Source: CALZIK01 sp046756565 | Lineage (GTDB): Bacteria; Acidobacteriota; Thermoanaerobaculia; Multivoradales; JAHEKO01 | Direction: 5' to 3' | DNA: 61,563 nt | Assembly (NCBI GenBank): GCA_046756565.1 | Contig: JBHHWO010000006.1 | Coordinates: 1 to 61,563, forward strand | Shown here: one piece after another, positions 31,698-40,161 of the stretch | How the letters are laid out: each line of letters starts with the position of its first letter | Numbering within the stretch: position 1 is the first letter of the stretch | Program-made: the position numbers and the translations under genes | Notes under the pieces: generated by a model | Seen by the model: the letters and a program-made list of their open reading frames with translations, nothing else | What the model was told of the DNA's origin: nothing | Database searches by the model: none

Positions 31698-33076
31698 CCT
31701 CAACCGAAGCCTCCGGCGGTCTCGATCGAAGCCGGCCGCCCGAAGCCGCCGGCGCCGCGAGGCCGTTCGTCTTCCCCGCCTTCGAGCGGCGGCGGCTGTC
31801 CTGCGGCACCGACCTGCTCTCCATCCACGCCGGAAACCTGCCACTGGTGCATCTCAGACTTCTAATCGGCGCCGGCGGGCACCACGCACCTGCCGATCTG
31901 CCCGGTCTGCCCTCATTCATGGCGGCGCTCATGGACGAAGGCACCGCGCGGCGATCGGGCCCAGAGCTGGCGGCGGAGATAGAACGCCTGGGCGGTTATC
32001 TCGGAACCGGCGCCGGTTGGGATGCGGCGGTGGTGGAGACCGAGGTACTGGTCGAGGACCTCGCGACCGGCCTCGATCTCATGGCCGAGGTGGCTCGCGA
32101 ACCGAGCTTCCCCAACCACGAAGTGGGTCGGGTGCGCCGCCAGCTTCAGGCCGAGATCGAGCATCGGCGTACGGATCCGGCCGCCGTCGCCTCTGAACAC
32201 TTCGCGCGCGTGCTCTACCGTGGAACCGTCTACGACCGACCGTTGATCGGCACCGGGGACTCCCTGGACCGAGCCGATCGAGACACGGTGGTCGGCTTCC
32301 ACTCCCGCCACGTTGCTGCCGTGGGTGCGACTCTGGTCGCCGTCGGCGACGTCGAACCGGAGCGACTCTACGAGACCGCCGAAACTGCGTTCTCGAACTG
32401 GTTGGGCCAGACCCCTGCGGACCCGGCGATCGAAGTCAGCCCGGCCCGAGAGCTCCGATTCGAGATCGTCGATCGCCCGGGCGCGGCTCAGACCGAGCTT
32501 CGAGTCGGGCAGATCGGCATACCGCGGAGTGACCCCCGTTTTCTGCGGGCGTCGGTACTGAGCAGCCTCTTCGGGGGGAAGTTCACCAGCCGCTTGATGC
32601 TCAACCTGCGCGAGACGCGTGGTTTCACTTATGGCGTGCGAAGCTCCTTTGACAAGAGAATCGGACCGGGCCCGTTCGTGATATCGACAGCCCTTGCCAA
32701 CGAGCACGTGGGCGCCGCGCTGGACGAAGTATTCGGCGAACTCGATCGGCTGCTCGCCGAGGAACCGGACGAGGCCGAGGTTGCCGACACTCGCGACTAC
32801 CTCATCGGCAGCTTCCCGTACTCGGTCGAGACCATGCGAGGCCTCGCCGGCCGCCTCAGCGATCTCGCAATCTACGATCTGGCGGACGACTACTACGCCC
32901 GCTTTCCAGCCGCGGTGGCAGCCGTCTCGGGGGCGGACCTCCTGGACACCGCCCGCGAGCTGCTGGCTCCAGACCGGTCCCTGGTGGTCTGCGTGGGACC
33001 TGCCGACGAGCTACGGCGCGACCTCGAAGACCGCTTCGAGGCGCCGGTGACGGTGGTCGGCACAGACGACCGCTGA
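31694..33076 (+). CDS. M16-family peptidase, non-catalytic partner
   Basis: 460 aa, GTG start overlapping the previous stop. The zinc site is lost: the equivalent of HxxEH reads GLPSFMAALMDEG. The substrate-binding half of the fold is kept, including RETRGFTYGVRSSFDKRIGP, which has the Arg/Tyr pair (RGFTYG) that completes the active site of the partner. GHHAPADLPGLPSF and GGKFTSRLMLNLRE are also typical. It works as a heterodimer with the upstream subunit. A REP-like element follows the stop. Confidence 0.92.
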   Translation: MTSTEASGGLDRSRPPEAAGAARPFVFPAFERRRLSCGTDLLSIHAGNLPLVHLRLLIGAGGHHAPADLPGLPSFMAALMDEGTARRSGPELAAEIERLGGYLGTGAGWDAAVVETEVLVEDLATGLDLMAEVAREPSFPNHEVGRVRRQLQAEIEHRRTDPAAVASEHFARVLYRGTVYDRPLIGTGDSLDRADRDTVVGFHSRHVAAVGATLVAVGDVEPERLYETAETAFSNWLGQTPADPAIEVSPARELRFEIVDRPGAAQTELRVGQIGIPRSDPRFLRASVLSSLFGGKFTSRLMLNLRETRGFTYGVRSSFDKRIGPGPFVISTALANEHVGAALDEVFGELDRLLAEEPDEAEVADTRDYLIGSFPYSVETMRGLAGRLSDLAIYDLADDYYARFPAAVAAVSGADLLDTARELLAPDRSLVVCVGPADELRRDLEDRFEAPVTVVGTDDR

Positions 33077-33084
33077 GGTCGGTT

Positions 33085-33123
33085 ACCAGTCGGGAGGGGA
33101 CACCTTGAAAAAAGTGTCCCCGA
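33085..33123 (-). repeat. REP-like palindromic element, copy 3
   Basis: Reads ACCAGTCGGGAGGGGACACC at the start, then TTGAAAAA, then AGTGTCCCC. It is the reverse complement of the left part of copy 1, with an A-rich loop. It lies 8 bp after the M16 stop and within 140 bp of the EF-G-like start. Confidence 0.75.
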
Positions 33124-33221
33124 GCTCAAAAACCCCCGGTTTTCCTACCCCATAGGCGGGTCTGGCGGCCTGCATCCTGTGCTACGATCGTCTGCCCGAA
33201 AATCGAAGGAGGCACCCAAGA

Positions 33222-35306
33222 ATGCAGGTCGAAAGCCCTGAAAGAATAAGGAATCTCGCGGTCGCTGGTCACAGCGACACCGGTAAAACCACGCTCTGCA
33301 GCTCGCTTCTCTACGCCGGCGGGGTGGTGAACCGGCTCAACAAAGTCGAAGACGGCAATACCGTCACCGATTTCGACTCCCAGGAGATCCAGCGTGGCAT
33401 CTCCATCGGCCTGGCGCCCTGCTACGTGCCGTGGAAGAACCACAAGATCAATCTCATCGACACGCCCGGATACTCGATCTTTTTCACCGAGACCCGGGCC
33501 GGAGCGCGCGCTGCGGACGCTTTGCTCCTGTGCGTCAATGCGGTCTCGGGCATCGAGGTCTCGACCGAAAAGGTCTGGGACTACGCCGACGAGATCAGCG
33601 CTCCGGTGATGTTTCATCTCACCAAGATGGATCGAGAGCGCGCCGACCTCGAGGACCTTCTCGGCAAGCTCCGTGAGACTTTCCACCGCAACGTCGTGCC
33701 CGTGCAGTTGCCCATGGGCCGCGAGGACGAGTTCGGGGGCATCATCGACCTGGTGACCGAAAAGGCCTTCGAGTTCGCCAAGGACGGCAACGGCCGCGGC
33801 AAGGAGGTCCCGATTCCGGACTCCATGGCCGACACCCTCGAGACCTATCGCACCCAGCTGATCGAGGCGGTGGCCGAGAGCGACGACGCTCTGCTGGAGA
33901 AGTTCTTCGACGACGGCCTTTCCCCGGAGGAACTATTCAACGGCCTGCGCCGGGCCATCCGCAATCACGAGGTCTTCCCTCTCACCATGAGCGCCGCCTT
34001 GCACGGCATAGGACCGAGCGCGCTTCTCGAGTCGGTCGTCGAGTGCATGCCCAACCCGCTCGAGCCAAAGACATTCCCCGCCTACAACATCGGCGACGAA
34101 GAAGTAGAAGTCGAAACCTCCCCGGACGGCTTGCCGGCCGCCCTGGTCTTCAAGACCCTGAGCGACCCGTTCTCGGGCAAGCAGACCCTGTTTCGAGTCG
34201 TTCGCGGCACGGTCAAATCCGACACACCGCTCTGGAACACTCAGAAAGAGACCGATGAGCGTCTGGGGCACCTGTTGTCCATGCAGGGCAAGAACGGGGA
34301 GGCGGTCCCGGAGCTCAAGACCGGAGACATCGGCGGAGTCGCCAAGCTCAAGGTCGCCGCGAGCGGCGACACACTGTGCGCCAAGGACAAGCCGATCAAG
34401 CTCAGCTGGATCAACGTCCGCGAGCCCGCCATCGCCTATGCGATCGAGCCCAAGGCGAAAGGCGACGAGGAGAAGATCGGCGAAGCGCTTCACCGGCTGA
34501 TGGAAGAGGACATCACGCTCCATGCCGACCGCGATGCCGAGACCGGCGAGTACCTGCTCTCCGGGACCGGCCAGCTCCACATCGAGATCGCGGTCGCCAA
34601 GCTCAAGGAGCGCTTCAAGGTGGAAGTGGTCCTCCACCCGCCCAAAGTCCCGTACCGCGAGACCATACGCAGACCGGCCGACGGCCATGGGCGCCACAAG
34701 AAGCAGTCCGGCGGCCGTGGCCAGTTCGCCGATTGCAAGATCATCATGGAACCCATGGAGCGGGGCGGCGACTTCGAGTTCGTGGACGAGATCTTCGGCG
34801 GCTCGATCCCGCAGAGCTACCGCCCGGCGGTCGAAAAGGGCATCAAGGAAGCCCGTGCCCGCGGCTTCCTGGCCGGATACCCGGTGGTCGATTTCCGCGT
34901 TCGTTTGAAGGACGGCCAGTACCACGACGTCGACTCCTCCGAGATGGCCTTCAAGATCGCCGGCTCGCTGGCATTCAAGGACGCCATGGCCAATGCGGCG
35001 GCGGTCATGCTCGAGCCAATCATGAAGGTCGAGATCAACACCTCGGACGAGTTCACCGGCGACATCATGAGCGACCTCGCCCAGCGGCGCGGCCGCCCCC
35101 AGGGGATGGACACCAAGAACGGCGCGCAGATCGTCAACGCCCTCGTGCCCATGGCCGAGATGCTCAACTACGATCCGGCGCTCACCGCCATGACCCAGGG
35201 CCGCTCACGCTTCCACATGGAGTTCTCCCACTACGAGGAAGTCCCGCGCAACGTGCAGGACAAGATCGTGGCCGAAGCCCAGAAGGCCAAGGAAGAGAAC
35301 GGGTAA
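33222..35306 (+). CDS. Elongation factor G-like translational GTPase
   Basis: 694 aa, the full five-domain EF-G layout, with AAGGAGG upstream of the ATG. The G domain has non-canonical motifs: AGHSDTGKTT in place of the usual AHIDAGKTT, RGISI for RGITI, DTPGY for DTPGH, and TKMD for NKMD. The His of DTPGH is the catalytic residue for ribosome-stimulated GTP hydrolysis, so its replacement by Tyr is notable. Domain IV/V motifs are visible (HKKQSGGRGQFADCKI, IPQSYRPAVEKGIKEA, QRRGRPQGMD). It belongs to the EF-G-like (FusA2-type) group and is not the housekeeping fusA, which is absent from this window. Confidence 0.88.
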   Translation: MQVESPERIRNLAVAGHSDTGKTTLCSSLLYAGGVVNRLNKVEDGNTVTDFDSQEIQRGISIGLAPCYVPWKNHKINLIDTPGYSIFFTETRAGARAADALLLCVNAVSGIEVSTEKVWDYADEISAPVMFHLTKMDRERADLEDLLGKLRETFHRNVVPVQLPMGREDEFGGIIDLVTEKAFEFAKDGNGRGKEVPIPDSMADTLETYRTQLIEAVAESDDALLEKFFDDGLSPEELFNGLRRAIRNHEVFPLTMSAALHGIGPSALLESVVECMPNPLEPKTFPAYNIGDEEVEVETSPDGLPAALVFKTLSDPFSGKQTLFRVVRGTVKSDTPLWNTQKETDERLGHLLSMQGKNGEAVPELKTGDIGGVAKLKVAASGDTLCAKDKPIKLSWINVREPAIAYAIEPKAKGDEEKIGEALHRLMEEDITLHADRDAETGEYLLSGTGQLHIEIAVAKLKERFKVEVVLHPPKVPYRETIRRPADGHGRHKKQSGGRGQFADCKIIMEPMERGGDFEFVDEIFGGSIPQSYRPAVEKGIKEARARGFLAGYPVVDFRVRLKDGQYHDVDSSEMAFKIAGSLAFKDAMANAAAVMLEPIMKVEINTSDEFTGDIMSDLAQRRGRPQGMDTKNGAQIVNALVPMAEMLNYDPALTAMTQGRSRFHMEFSHYEEVPRNVQDKIVAEAQKAKEENG

Positions 35307-35382
35307 TCGGGGACACCTTTCCCTGGTGTCCCCTTCCGGACTGGTTTTCGTAGCCGTCTCTCCTTAGCCCGGTAGGATTGAC
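35307..35382 (+). repeat. REP-like palindromic element, copy 2
   Basis: It starts at the EF-G-like stop: TCGGGGACACCTTTCC, then CTGGTGTCCCC, TCCGGACTGGTTTTC, GTCTCTCC, TAGCCCGGTAGGATTGA. Same orientation as copy 1, and similar along about 75 bp. The second hairpin has decayed. Its right end reaches to within 6 bp of the next ATG. Confidence 0.75.
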
Positions 35383-35387
35383 GGGAT

Positions 35388-36161
35388 ATGAGCGACAGTC
35401 AGGGGTCGCCTTGGTTTCCCGCGAAGAAGCTGGGCTGGGGATGGGGTCTTCCCATTGCCTGGCAGGGCTGGCTGGCGTTCACCGTCTACCTGGGACTCGT
35501 CGGCGCTGGCGTCGTGCTGCCGGTCAGAGGAGCGGGCATGCTCCTCTTCCTTCTCTACAATCTGGTTCTGGGAGCCGCATTTCTGGAGATTTGCTGGCTC
35601 AAAGGGGGAGAACCTACGGGGCAACTCGCCGAGGAAGCCGGCTTCGTCGCTCTGCGCCTCGTCGCCCTGTGGCTGCTGCTCACCGGACTGCTGGGTTTTC
35701 TGACCTCCCTCTCGTGGCTCGGATACACCAATGCCACGAATCCGGAGTCACGGTTCGTCGGGATATCCCAGGTCCTCGGTCAGCTCGCGATCATGGCGGT
35801 CGCCGGCCTGGTCTTCATCAACACGAGGAAGGTCTCGCGAGTGCTGTTCAGCAGCGCGGATGATCTCGAAGTCTCTTCGTCGGCCAGATCCATCCAGGTG
35901 GTCGCGATATCGGTGATCGGCATCGTCCTGATCGCAGGCTCACTGCCCGGTCTTGCGATACACCTGGTCAAGCTCTTCTGGGTACTGCGTGCGGGAGCCA
36001 TGGCCGAGAGAGAGGCTTTCTTCTCGAGCGAGACCTTCTTTAGCGTCCTATACGAGTCGGTGTCGCTCGCCATCGGCGCCTTCCTCTTCTTCAGATCCAC
36101 ATGGCTCGCGAACCGATGGGCTGGCCCGCAAGAGCCGCGTCTCAAGCCGGATCACGACTAG
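35388..36161 (+). CDS. Integral membrane protein of unknown function
   Basis: 257 aa with about six hydrophobic segments (TVYLGLVGAGVVLPV, LLFLLYNLVLGAAFL, ALRLVALWLLLTGLLGFLTS, GQLAIMAVAGLVFI, VVAISVIGIVLIAGSLPGLA, LYESVSLAIGAFLFF). The N-terminal WFPAKKLGWGWGLPIAWQGW resembles a motif seen at the start of small hypothetical membrane proteins in several phyla; nothing else is recognisable. The upstream region is taken up by repeat copy 2. It is followed 10 bp on by another small membrane gene. Confidence 0.75.
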   Translation: MSDSQGSPWFPAKKLGWGWGLPIAWQGWLAFTVYLGLVGAGVVLPVRGAGMLLFLLYNLVLGAAFLEICWLKGGEPTGQLAEEAGFVALRLVALWLLLTGLLGFLTSLSWLGYTNATNPESRFVGISQVLGQLAIMAVAGLVFINTRKVSRVLFSSADDLEVSSSARSIQVVAISVIGIVLIAGSLPGLAIHLVKLFWVLRAGAMAEREAFFSSETFFSVLYESVSLAIGAFLFFRSTWLANRWAGPQEPRLKPDHD

Positions 36162-36171
36162 AGCAGCCGCG

Positions 36172-36543
36172 ATGAGTGCCCCACTGCTGATCGCCGCTGC
36201 TGTCCTGATTCTCTGTGGCATCGCCCACTCGTACCTCGGCGAGCGCTATATCCTCATGCGGCTCTTCCGTCGTGACAACCTGCCCCGCCTATTCGGAAGC
36301 GACTGGTTTACCAAGCGCACCTTGCGCTGGACGTGGCACATCACGTCCCTGGCCTGGGTCGGTTTCGCCGCGCTCCTGGTACTGCTGGCGCGGGATGCAC
36401 CGCCGAGCCCCGTCGCTCTCCTGCAATTGATCGCCGCGACCTTCCTGCTGACGGCCGCGGTTGCCGCAATCGCTTCCCACGGTAGGCACTTGGCATGGGT
36501 CGCGTTTCTCGCCATAGCCGTTCTGGTGTGGCTCGCTGCGTGA
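36172..36543 (+). CDS. Small integral membrane protein of unknown function
   Basis: 123 aa, ATG 36172. Four hydrophobic segments: LLIAAAVLILCGIAHSYLGE, HITSLAWVGFAALLVLL, LLQLIAATFLLTAAVAAIAS and WVAFLAIAVLVWLAA. Basic loops contain RLFRRDNLPRLFG. No family recognised. It is in a run of closely spaced genes (10 and 11 bp gaps) with the cupin and VOC proteins. Confidence 0.7.
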   Translation: MSAPLLIAAAVLILCGIAHSYLGERYILMRLFRRDNLPRLFGSDWFTKRTLRWTWHITSLAWVGFAALLVLLARDAPPSPVALLQLIAATFLLTAAVAAIASHGRHLAWVAFLAIAVLVWLAA

Positions 36544-36554
36544 GGAGGGACTCC

Positions 36555-36923
36555 GTGCACTACACGCCGCTCAACTTCGAAGCCAAGTTCGCCGTCTTCA
36601 CCGAACAGTGGCAGCCCAAGGTAATCGCCGAGATGAACGACTACCAGTTCAAGCTGGCCCGGCTGGAAGGCGACTTCATCTGGCACAGTCACGAGGACAC
36701 CGACGAGACCTTCATCATCCTCGACGGCATCCTGCGACTCGACTTCCGCGACGGCAGTGTCGAGCTTGCGCCCGGCGAGATGTTCGTCGTGCCCAAGGGC
36801 GTCGAGCACAAGCCGTTCGCCGCCTCCGAAGTCAAGCTCCTTCTCATCGAGCCTCGCGGCGTGGTCAACACCGGCGATCTCGAAGCCGGCGACCGCACTG
36901 CCGAGAACGACGTCTGGATCTAG
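36555..36923 (+). CDS. Cupin-domain protein
   Basis: 122 aa single-domain cupin. GTG start at 36555 behind GAGGAGGGA. Cupin motif 1 is FIWHSHEDTDETFIILDG with its metal-binding His and Glu residues; motif 2 is GEMFVVPKGVEHKPFA. The fold suggests a small metal-binding enzyme or a sugar/amine-binding protein; substrate unknown. It is translated with the VOC protein, 10 bp downstream. Confidence 0.85.
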   Translation: MHYTPLNFEAKFAVFTEQWQPKVIAEMNDYQFKLARLEGDFIWHSHEDTDETFIILDGILRLDFRDGSVELAPGEMFVVPKGVEHKPFAASEVKLLLIEPRGVVNTGDLEAGDRTAENDVWI

Positions 36924-36933
36924 GGACGGTCCG

Positions 36934-37362
36934 ATGAGGTTTGCCGGCACCGTTCTCTATGTCGACTCGGTACCACCGGTACTCGATTTCTATGCGCGGG
37001 CGTTCGGACTGGAGCCGAATCACATTGACCTGGACGTGCAAATGCCCGGGCGGCGCCCGGAAGAGCGCTACGCGTTCGCTACCTTCCGGATCCCGGGCGG
37101 CGAGCTTCACCTGGCGACCCACGCGCTTGGCGCCCTGTTCATGCCGGAATACGAACGACCACCGGCAGGCGGACCCTTGGGCGTCGAGATCGCCTTCTAC
37201 GTCGAGGACGTGCCGGCCGCTTTCCAGCGAGCGGTGGATGCCGGAGCAACAGCGATCAGCGAGCCGCGCGAGACGCCATGGGGCCAGACGGTTTCCTACG
37301 TCCGCAGCATCGAGGGTACCTTCGTCGGCATTTGTTCTCCGCCGGCTCCGTCTGAGCAATGA
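36934..37362 (+). CDS. VOC-family (glyoxalase/bleomycin-resistance fold) protein
   Basis: 142 aa. Two beta-alpha-beta-beta-beta modules are recognisable: MRFAGTVLYVDSVPPVLDFY with ARAFGL, and GVEIAFYVEDVPAAFQRAVD with GATAISEPRETPWGQTVSYV. It ends IEGTFVGICSPP, a common VOC terminus. Metal ligands in the expected His/Glu places are only partly present, so it may be a binding protein and not a glyoxalase. Confidence 0.85.
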   Translation: MRFAGTVLYVDSVPPVLDFYARAFGLEPNHIDLDVQMPGRRPEERYAFATFRIPGGELHLATHALGALFMPEYERPPAGGPLGVEIAFYVEDVPAAFQRAVDAGATAISEPRETPWGQTVSYVRSIEGTFVGICSPPAPSEQ

Positions 37363-37604
37363 GCCCGCCCGCCTGGATGCGCCCGCGATCGGGGCCCTTC
37401 TGTCAGGAGCCGTGAAAATCCGCAGAGCTTGCGTCAAGCTGGAGAAGCTTCTTCCCGAGGAGGGCTCTCCGACCGGGTAGACTCTGAGGGACCTGTTCAC
37501 CTTGGAGATATCCTGGAAGATGAGCTCGACGCCGTGCGGAGGGAAGCGCAGGGTCGGGAAGGCGAAGGGCCCGACGTCTGGCAGGTCGAGGGCTTCGAGC
37601 GCAC

Positions 37605-38096
37605 ATGAAAGACGCCGCCGGCCAGGCATCCACTCGGGCGCGGGTCCTCGGGATCATTCTGGCAGCGGTCTTCGTCGTCCTCGCCGGCTTCCATGTCCTC
37701 TGGGCCATCGCCGGCGTTCCGACCGGGGTCCAGGTCGTGCCGTCGGTTCCCGGCGGCCCGGTTCCCACCCCTCGGGCGGCCTCCTGTCTCGCGGTCGCCG
37801 TGGCGTTGACGCTCGCGGCCGTCGTCGTTCTTTCCGGCGCCGACGTGATCTTGAGCAGGGTGTCAAGGAGACTTCGGACTGTTGCCGGAAGCGTGCTCGG
37901 TTCCGTCTTCGTTCTTCGCGCGGTGGGCGACTTCCGGTTCGTGGGCTTCTTCAAATCGATCACTGAAACCAACTTCGCGTTCTGGGATACTCGGCTATAC
38001 ACGCCGCTCTCGCTGGCGATCGGTCTCGGCACGTTGTGGCTCGTCTACCTGTCACGGGTGAGCGGCCGGAACGAGGAACTGAAGGCGCACCGGTGA
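37605..38096 (+). CDS. DUF3995 membrane protein
   Basis: 163 aa with four membrane segments. It has the DUF3995 pattern: AGFHVLWAIAGVPTG with the following proline-rich extracytoplasmic loop (PSVPGGPVPTPRAASCLAVA), then VFVLRAVGDFRFVGFFKSI and FAFWDTRLYTPLSLAIGLGT. Function of the family is unknown. The next gene begins inside its stop (GTGA). Confidence 0.85.
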   Translation: MKDAAGQASTRARVLGIILAAVFVVLAGFHVLWAIAGVPTGVQVVPSVPGGPVPTPRAASCLAVAVALTLAAVVVLSGADVILSRVSRRLRTVAGSVLGSVFVLRAVGDFRFVGFFKSITETNFAFWDTRLYTPLSLAIGLGTLWLVYLSRVSGRNEELKAHR

Positions 38097-38482
38097 CCCT
38101 CCGCGTCGTCCAACTCGGCTCGCCGAGACACGAAAGCGAGGGCCTGCGTATCGGCACGGTCCGAAGGCCACCGCGGGGCGTTCCCAAAGAGCGCCATGCC
38201 AAGGACGATTGGTACGACGTCTGGCTGCCCGAGCTCGCCCCGAGCGCCGAGCTGGTCAAAGACGCTCAGCGTGCCGAGTCGGCCGAGGACTGGCGAGCAT
38301 TCGCCAGAAAGTACCGCAAGGAGATGGCCGACCCTGCGAAGGCGAGGCTGATCGAGCTCCTGGCCGCGCTGTCGAAGCGGACCAACCTCTCGGCAGGCTG
38401 CTACTGCGACGACGAGACGAAGTGCCATCGCTCGGTGCTGCGTGAGTTGCTGGCCGAGCGCGGCGCTCAGCTGCTCCCGTAG
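38093..38482 (+). CDS. DUF488 family protein
   Basis: 129 aa, GTG start overlapping the DUF3995 stop. The DUF488 hallmarks are RIGTVRRPPRGVPKER, DDWYDVWLPELAPS, WRAFARKYRKEM and the terminal SAGCYCDDETKCHRSVLREL with its Cys/His cluster. The family has no established function, though it is often in small stress-related operons. Confidence 0.88.
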   Translation: MTLRVVQLGSPRHESEGLRIGTVRRPPRGVPKERHAKDDWYDVWLPELAPSAELVKDAQRAESAEDWRAFARKYRKEMADPAKARLIELLAALSKRTNLSAGCYCDDETKCHRSVLRELLAERGAQLLP

Positions 38483-38519
38483 AGACTGTCTCGGCCACCC
38501 TCGGACTAGAATTCCCAAC

Positions 38520-39221
38520 ATGCCCGATCAACTCCCGGAAGGCGTGGTCTTCTACGTCGTCTTCGTCTTCGCGGTTACGCTGCACGAGGCGGCGCACGCC
38601 TGGGCGGCGAAGCTCGGAGGTGATCTGACCGCCTACTACGGCGGCCAGGTCTCGCTCGACCCGATCCCCCACATCCGGCGTGAACCGTTCGGCATGGTGA
38701 TCTTGCCGATTCTGAGCGTCTTCTTGATCGGCTGGCCCTTCGGGTTCGCGAGCGCACCGTACGACCCGATCTGGGCCCAGCGCCACCCCAAGCGCGCCGC
38801 CTGGATGGCGCTCGCGGGACCGGGAGCGAACCTACTTCTCGTGGTCCTCGCAGCGATCGTGATCTTCGTGGGAGTCGGGTCGGGCTTCTTCGCCGCACCC
38901 GATTCGGTCTTCTTTTCCCAGGTGACCGCGGGCGCCGGCGAGGGGCCGGTAGAGGCGGTCGCGTTCGTGCTGAGCGTGTTCTTCTCGCTCAATCTGGTGC
39001 TTCTGATCCTCAACCTGATCCCGGTGCCGCCGCTCGACGGCTACGGGGCGCTGCCGCTGATCCTGCCCGAATCCGCACTCGAGGCCTACCGGGGGTTCAG
39101 CAGCCAGCCCATGATCGGCTGGATCGGTATCCTGGTGGCCTGGAGGCTTTTCGACTACATCTATCACCCGGTGTTTCTGTTCGCGGTCAACCTCCTCTAT
39201 CCACAGGCACAGTACGGCTAG
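38520..39221 (+). CDS. Site-2 protease (M50) family protein
   Basis: Intramembrane zinc metalloprotease of 233 aa, ATG 38520. The HEXXH motif is in AVTLHEAAHAWAAKLGGD in the first membrane segment. AGPGANLLLVVLAAIVIFV carries the usual second conserved motif and LNLIPVPPLDGYGALPLIL the third, with the Asp ligand in PPLDG. There is no PDZ domain, so this is the short M50B-type. Its substrate is unknown and no cognate anti-sigma is adjacent. Confidence 0.92.
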   Translation: MPDQLPEGVVFYVVFVFAVTLHEAAHAWAAKLGGDLTAYYGGQVSLDPIPHIRREPFGMVILPILSVFLIGWPFGFASAPYDPIWAQRHPKRAAWMALAGPGANLLLVVLAAIVIFVGVGSGFFAAPDSVFFSQVTAGAGEGPVEAVAFVLSVFFSLNLVLLILNLIPVPPLDGYGALPLILPESALEAYRGFSSQPMIGWIGILVAWRLFDYIYHPVFLFAVNLLYPQAQYG

Positions 39222-39335
39222 CCCGGAGAGCGAAGGATGCCACTCGACCCACAGGTCCGCCTCTTCCTGCGCCTCTCAGGTCCCTCGAGGGGTTCGAGGT
39301 GAAATGTCTGGGGCTGATCGGTAAGAGCGCCGGCG

Positions 39336-39782
39336 ATGACTGAGCCGACGGTCTTGGTCTTCTTCTACGGCTCGTACATCAACCGGACCGTGCTCAGGGA
39401 GGTCGAGCTCCAGCCAGAGCGCTTCGAGGTCGCCCGTCTCGACGGCTACGACATCTCGATCGGACCGCTGGCGAACGTGCACGAAGCTCCGGGCAAGGTG
39501 GTCTGGGGCGTTCTGGCCTCGGCCACGCAGGACGAGCTCGACCGCCTGTACGCACACGCCCGCAACGTCCTGGGCGGGGTCTACGAGCCGCGGCTGGTCC
39601 CGGTGTCGACCAAGTCGGGCACGGAAGCCGCGCTCTGCTACGTCGCCGACTCACTGCCGGAAGCACCGGCGAGTGCGGACTACGTAGGCCGGATTGTCGA
39701 CCCGGGGCGCGAGCTCGGATTCCCCGACGACTACATCGAGCACCTGAAATCGTTCCTGCCGGCCACCGAGGAGGGGTCGTGA
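39336..39782 (+). CDS. Gamma-glutamylcyclotransferase-like (AIG2/GGCT fold) protein
   Basis: 148 aa. The substrate-binding loop is VFFYGSYINRTVLRE, matching the YGSN-type loop of GGCT proteins. GKVVWGVLASATQDELDRLY and GVYEPRLVPVSTKSG follow the family pattern. The catalytic Glu in the middle of the fold (LDRLYAHARNVLGGVYEP region) is not clearly placed, so the reaction is uncertain. Its stop overlaps the next start by one base. Confidence 0.75.
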   Translation: MTEPTVLVFFYGSYINRTVLREVELQPERFEVARLDGYDISIGPLANVHEAPGKVVWGVLASATQDELDRLYAHARNVLGGVYEPRLVPVSTKSGTEAALCYVADSLPEAPASADYVGRIVDPGRELGFPDDYIEHLKSFLPATEEGS

Positions 39783-40153
39783 TGAACGCCAAGCGCCTGG
39801 TCTGGGTCGGCTCGATCGTCCTTGCGGCGACGGCGGCCCTCCACGGTTCGGGCTACCGGGACGTCACAGCTGCGGTTGCCGAATCGAATATCGAGGGGAT
39901 GTTCTCCGGCGCGATCGGCGGACTCTGGCTCTACGCTTCGGTGCACTGGCTCTTCATCGCGGTGCTCGCGGTGGTGGCCGTCGAGATCGCAGCCCCCGCG
40001 ACGCCATGGATTCTGGGCCTGGCGGCGGCGGTTCTGGCCGTGGATATCGTCGTGCTGCTGGTCTACGTCGGCCCGTTCTTCGGCGAGGCCATGCTAGGCA
40101 GCGCGTTCCTGGCCTACGTCGGCGGCGCCGCTCTGGTCCGCCGCGCGAGCTAG
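39782..40153 (+). CDS. Small integral membrane protein of unknown function
   Basis: 123 aa; start ATG 39782, or GTG 39779 one codon earlier. Four hydrophobic segments: LVWVGSIVLAATAALHGSGY, GLWLYASVHWLFIAVLAVV, WILGLAAAVLAVDIVVLLVY and GSAFLAYVGGAALV. No recognisable domain. Translationally coupled to the GGCT-like gene. Confidence 0.7.
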   Translation: MNAKRLVWVGSIVLAATAALHGSGYRDVTAAVAESNIEGMFSGAIGGLWLYASVHWLFIAVLAVVAVEIAAPATPWILGLAAAVLAVDIVVLLVYVGPFFGEAMLGSAFLAYVGGAALVRRAS

Positions 40154-40161
40154 GCTCGGAT

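Noticed and set aside
33183..33188. TACGAT -10-like box before the EF-G-like gene
   Set aside because: No acceptable -35 at 16-18 bp; recorded as weak only.
37400..37629. Protein-like minus-strand stretch (LPDVGPFAFPTLRFPPHG) between the VOC and DUF3995 genes
   Set aside because: It reads like a coding remnant, but no start, no supported length and no family; could be a decayed gene fragment.
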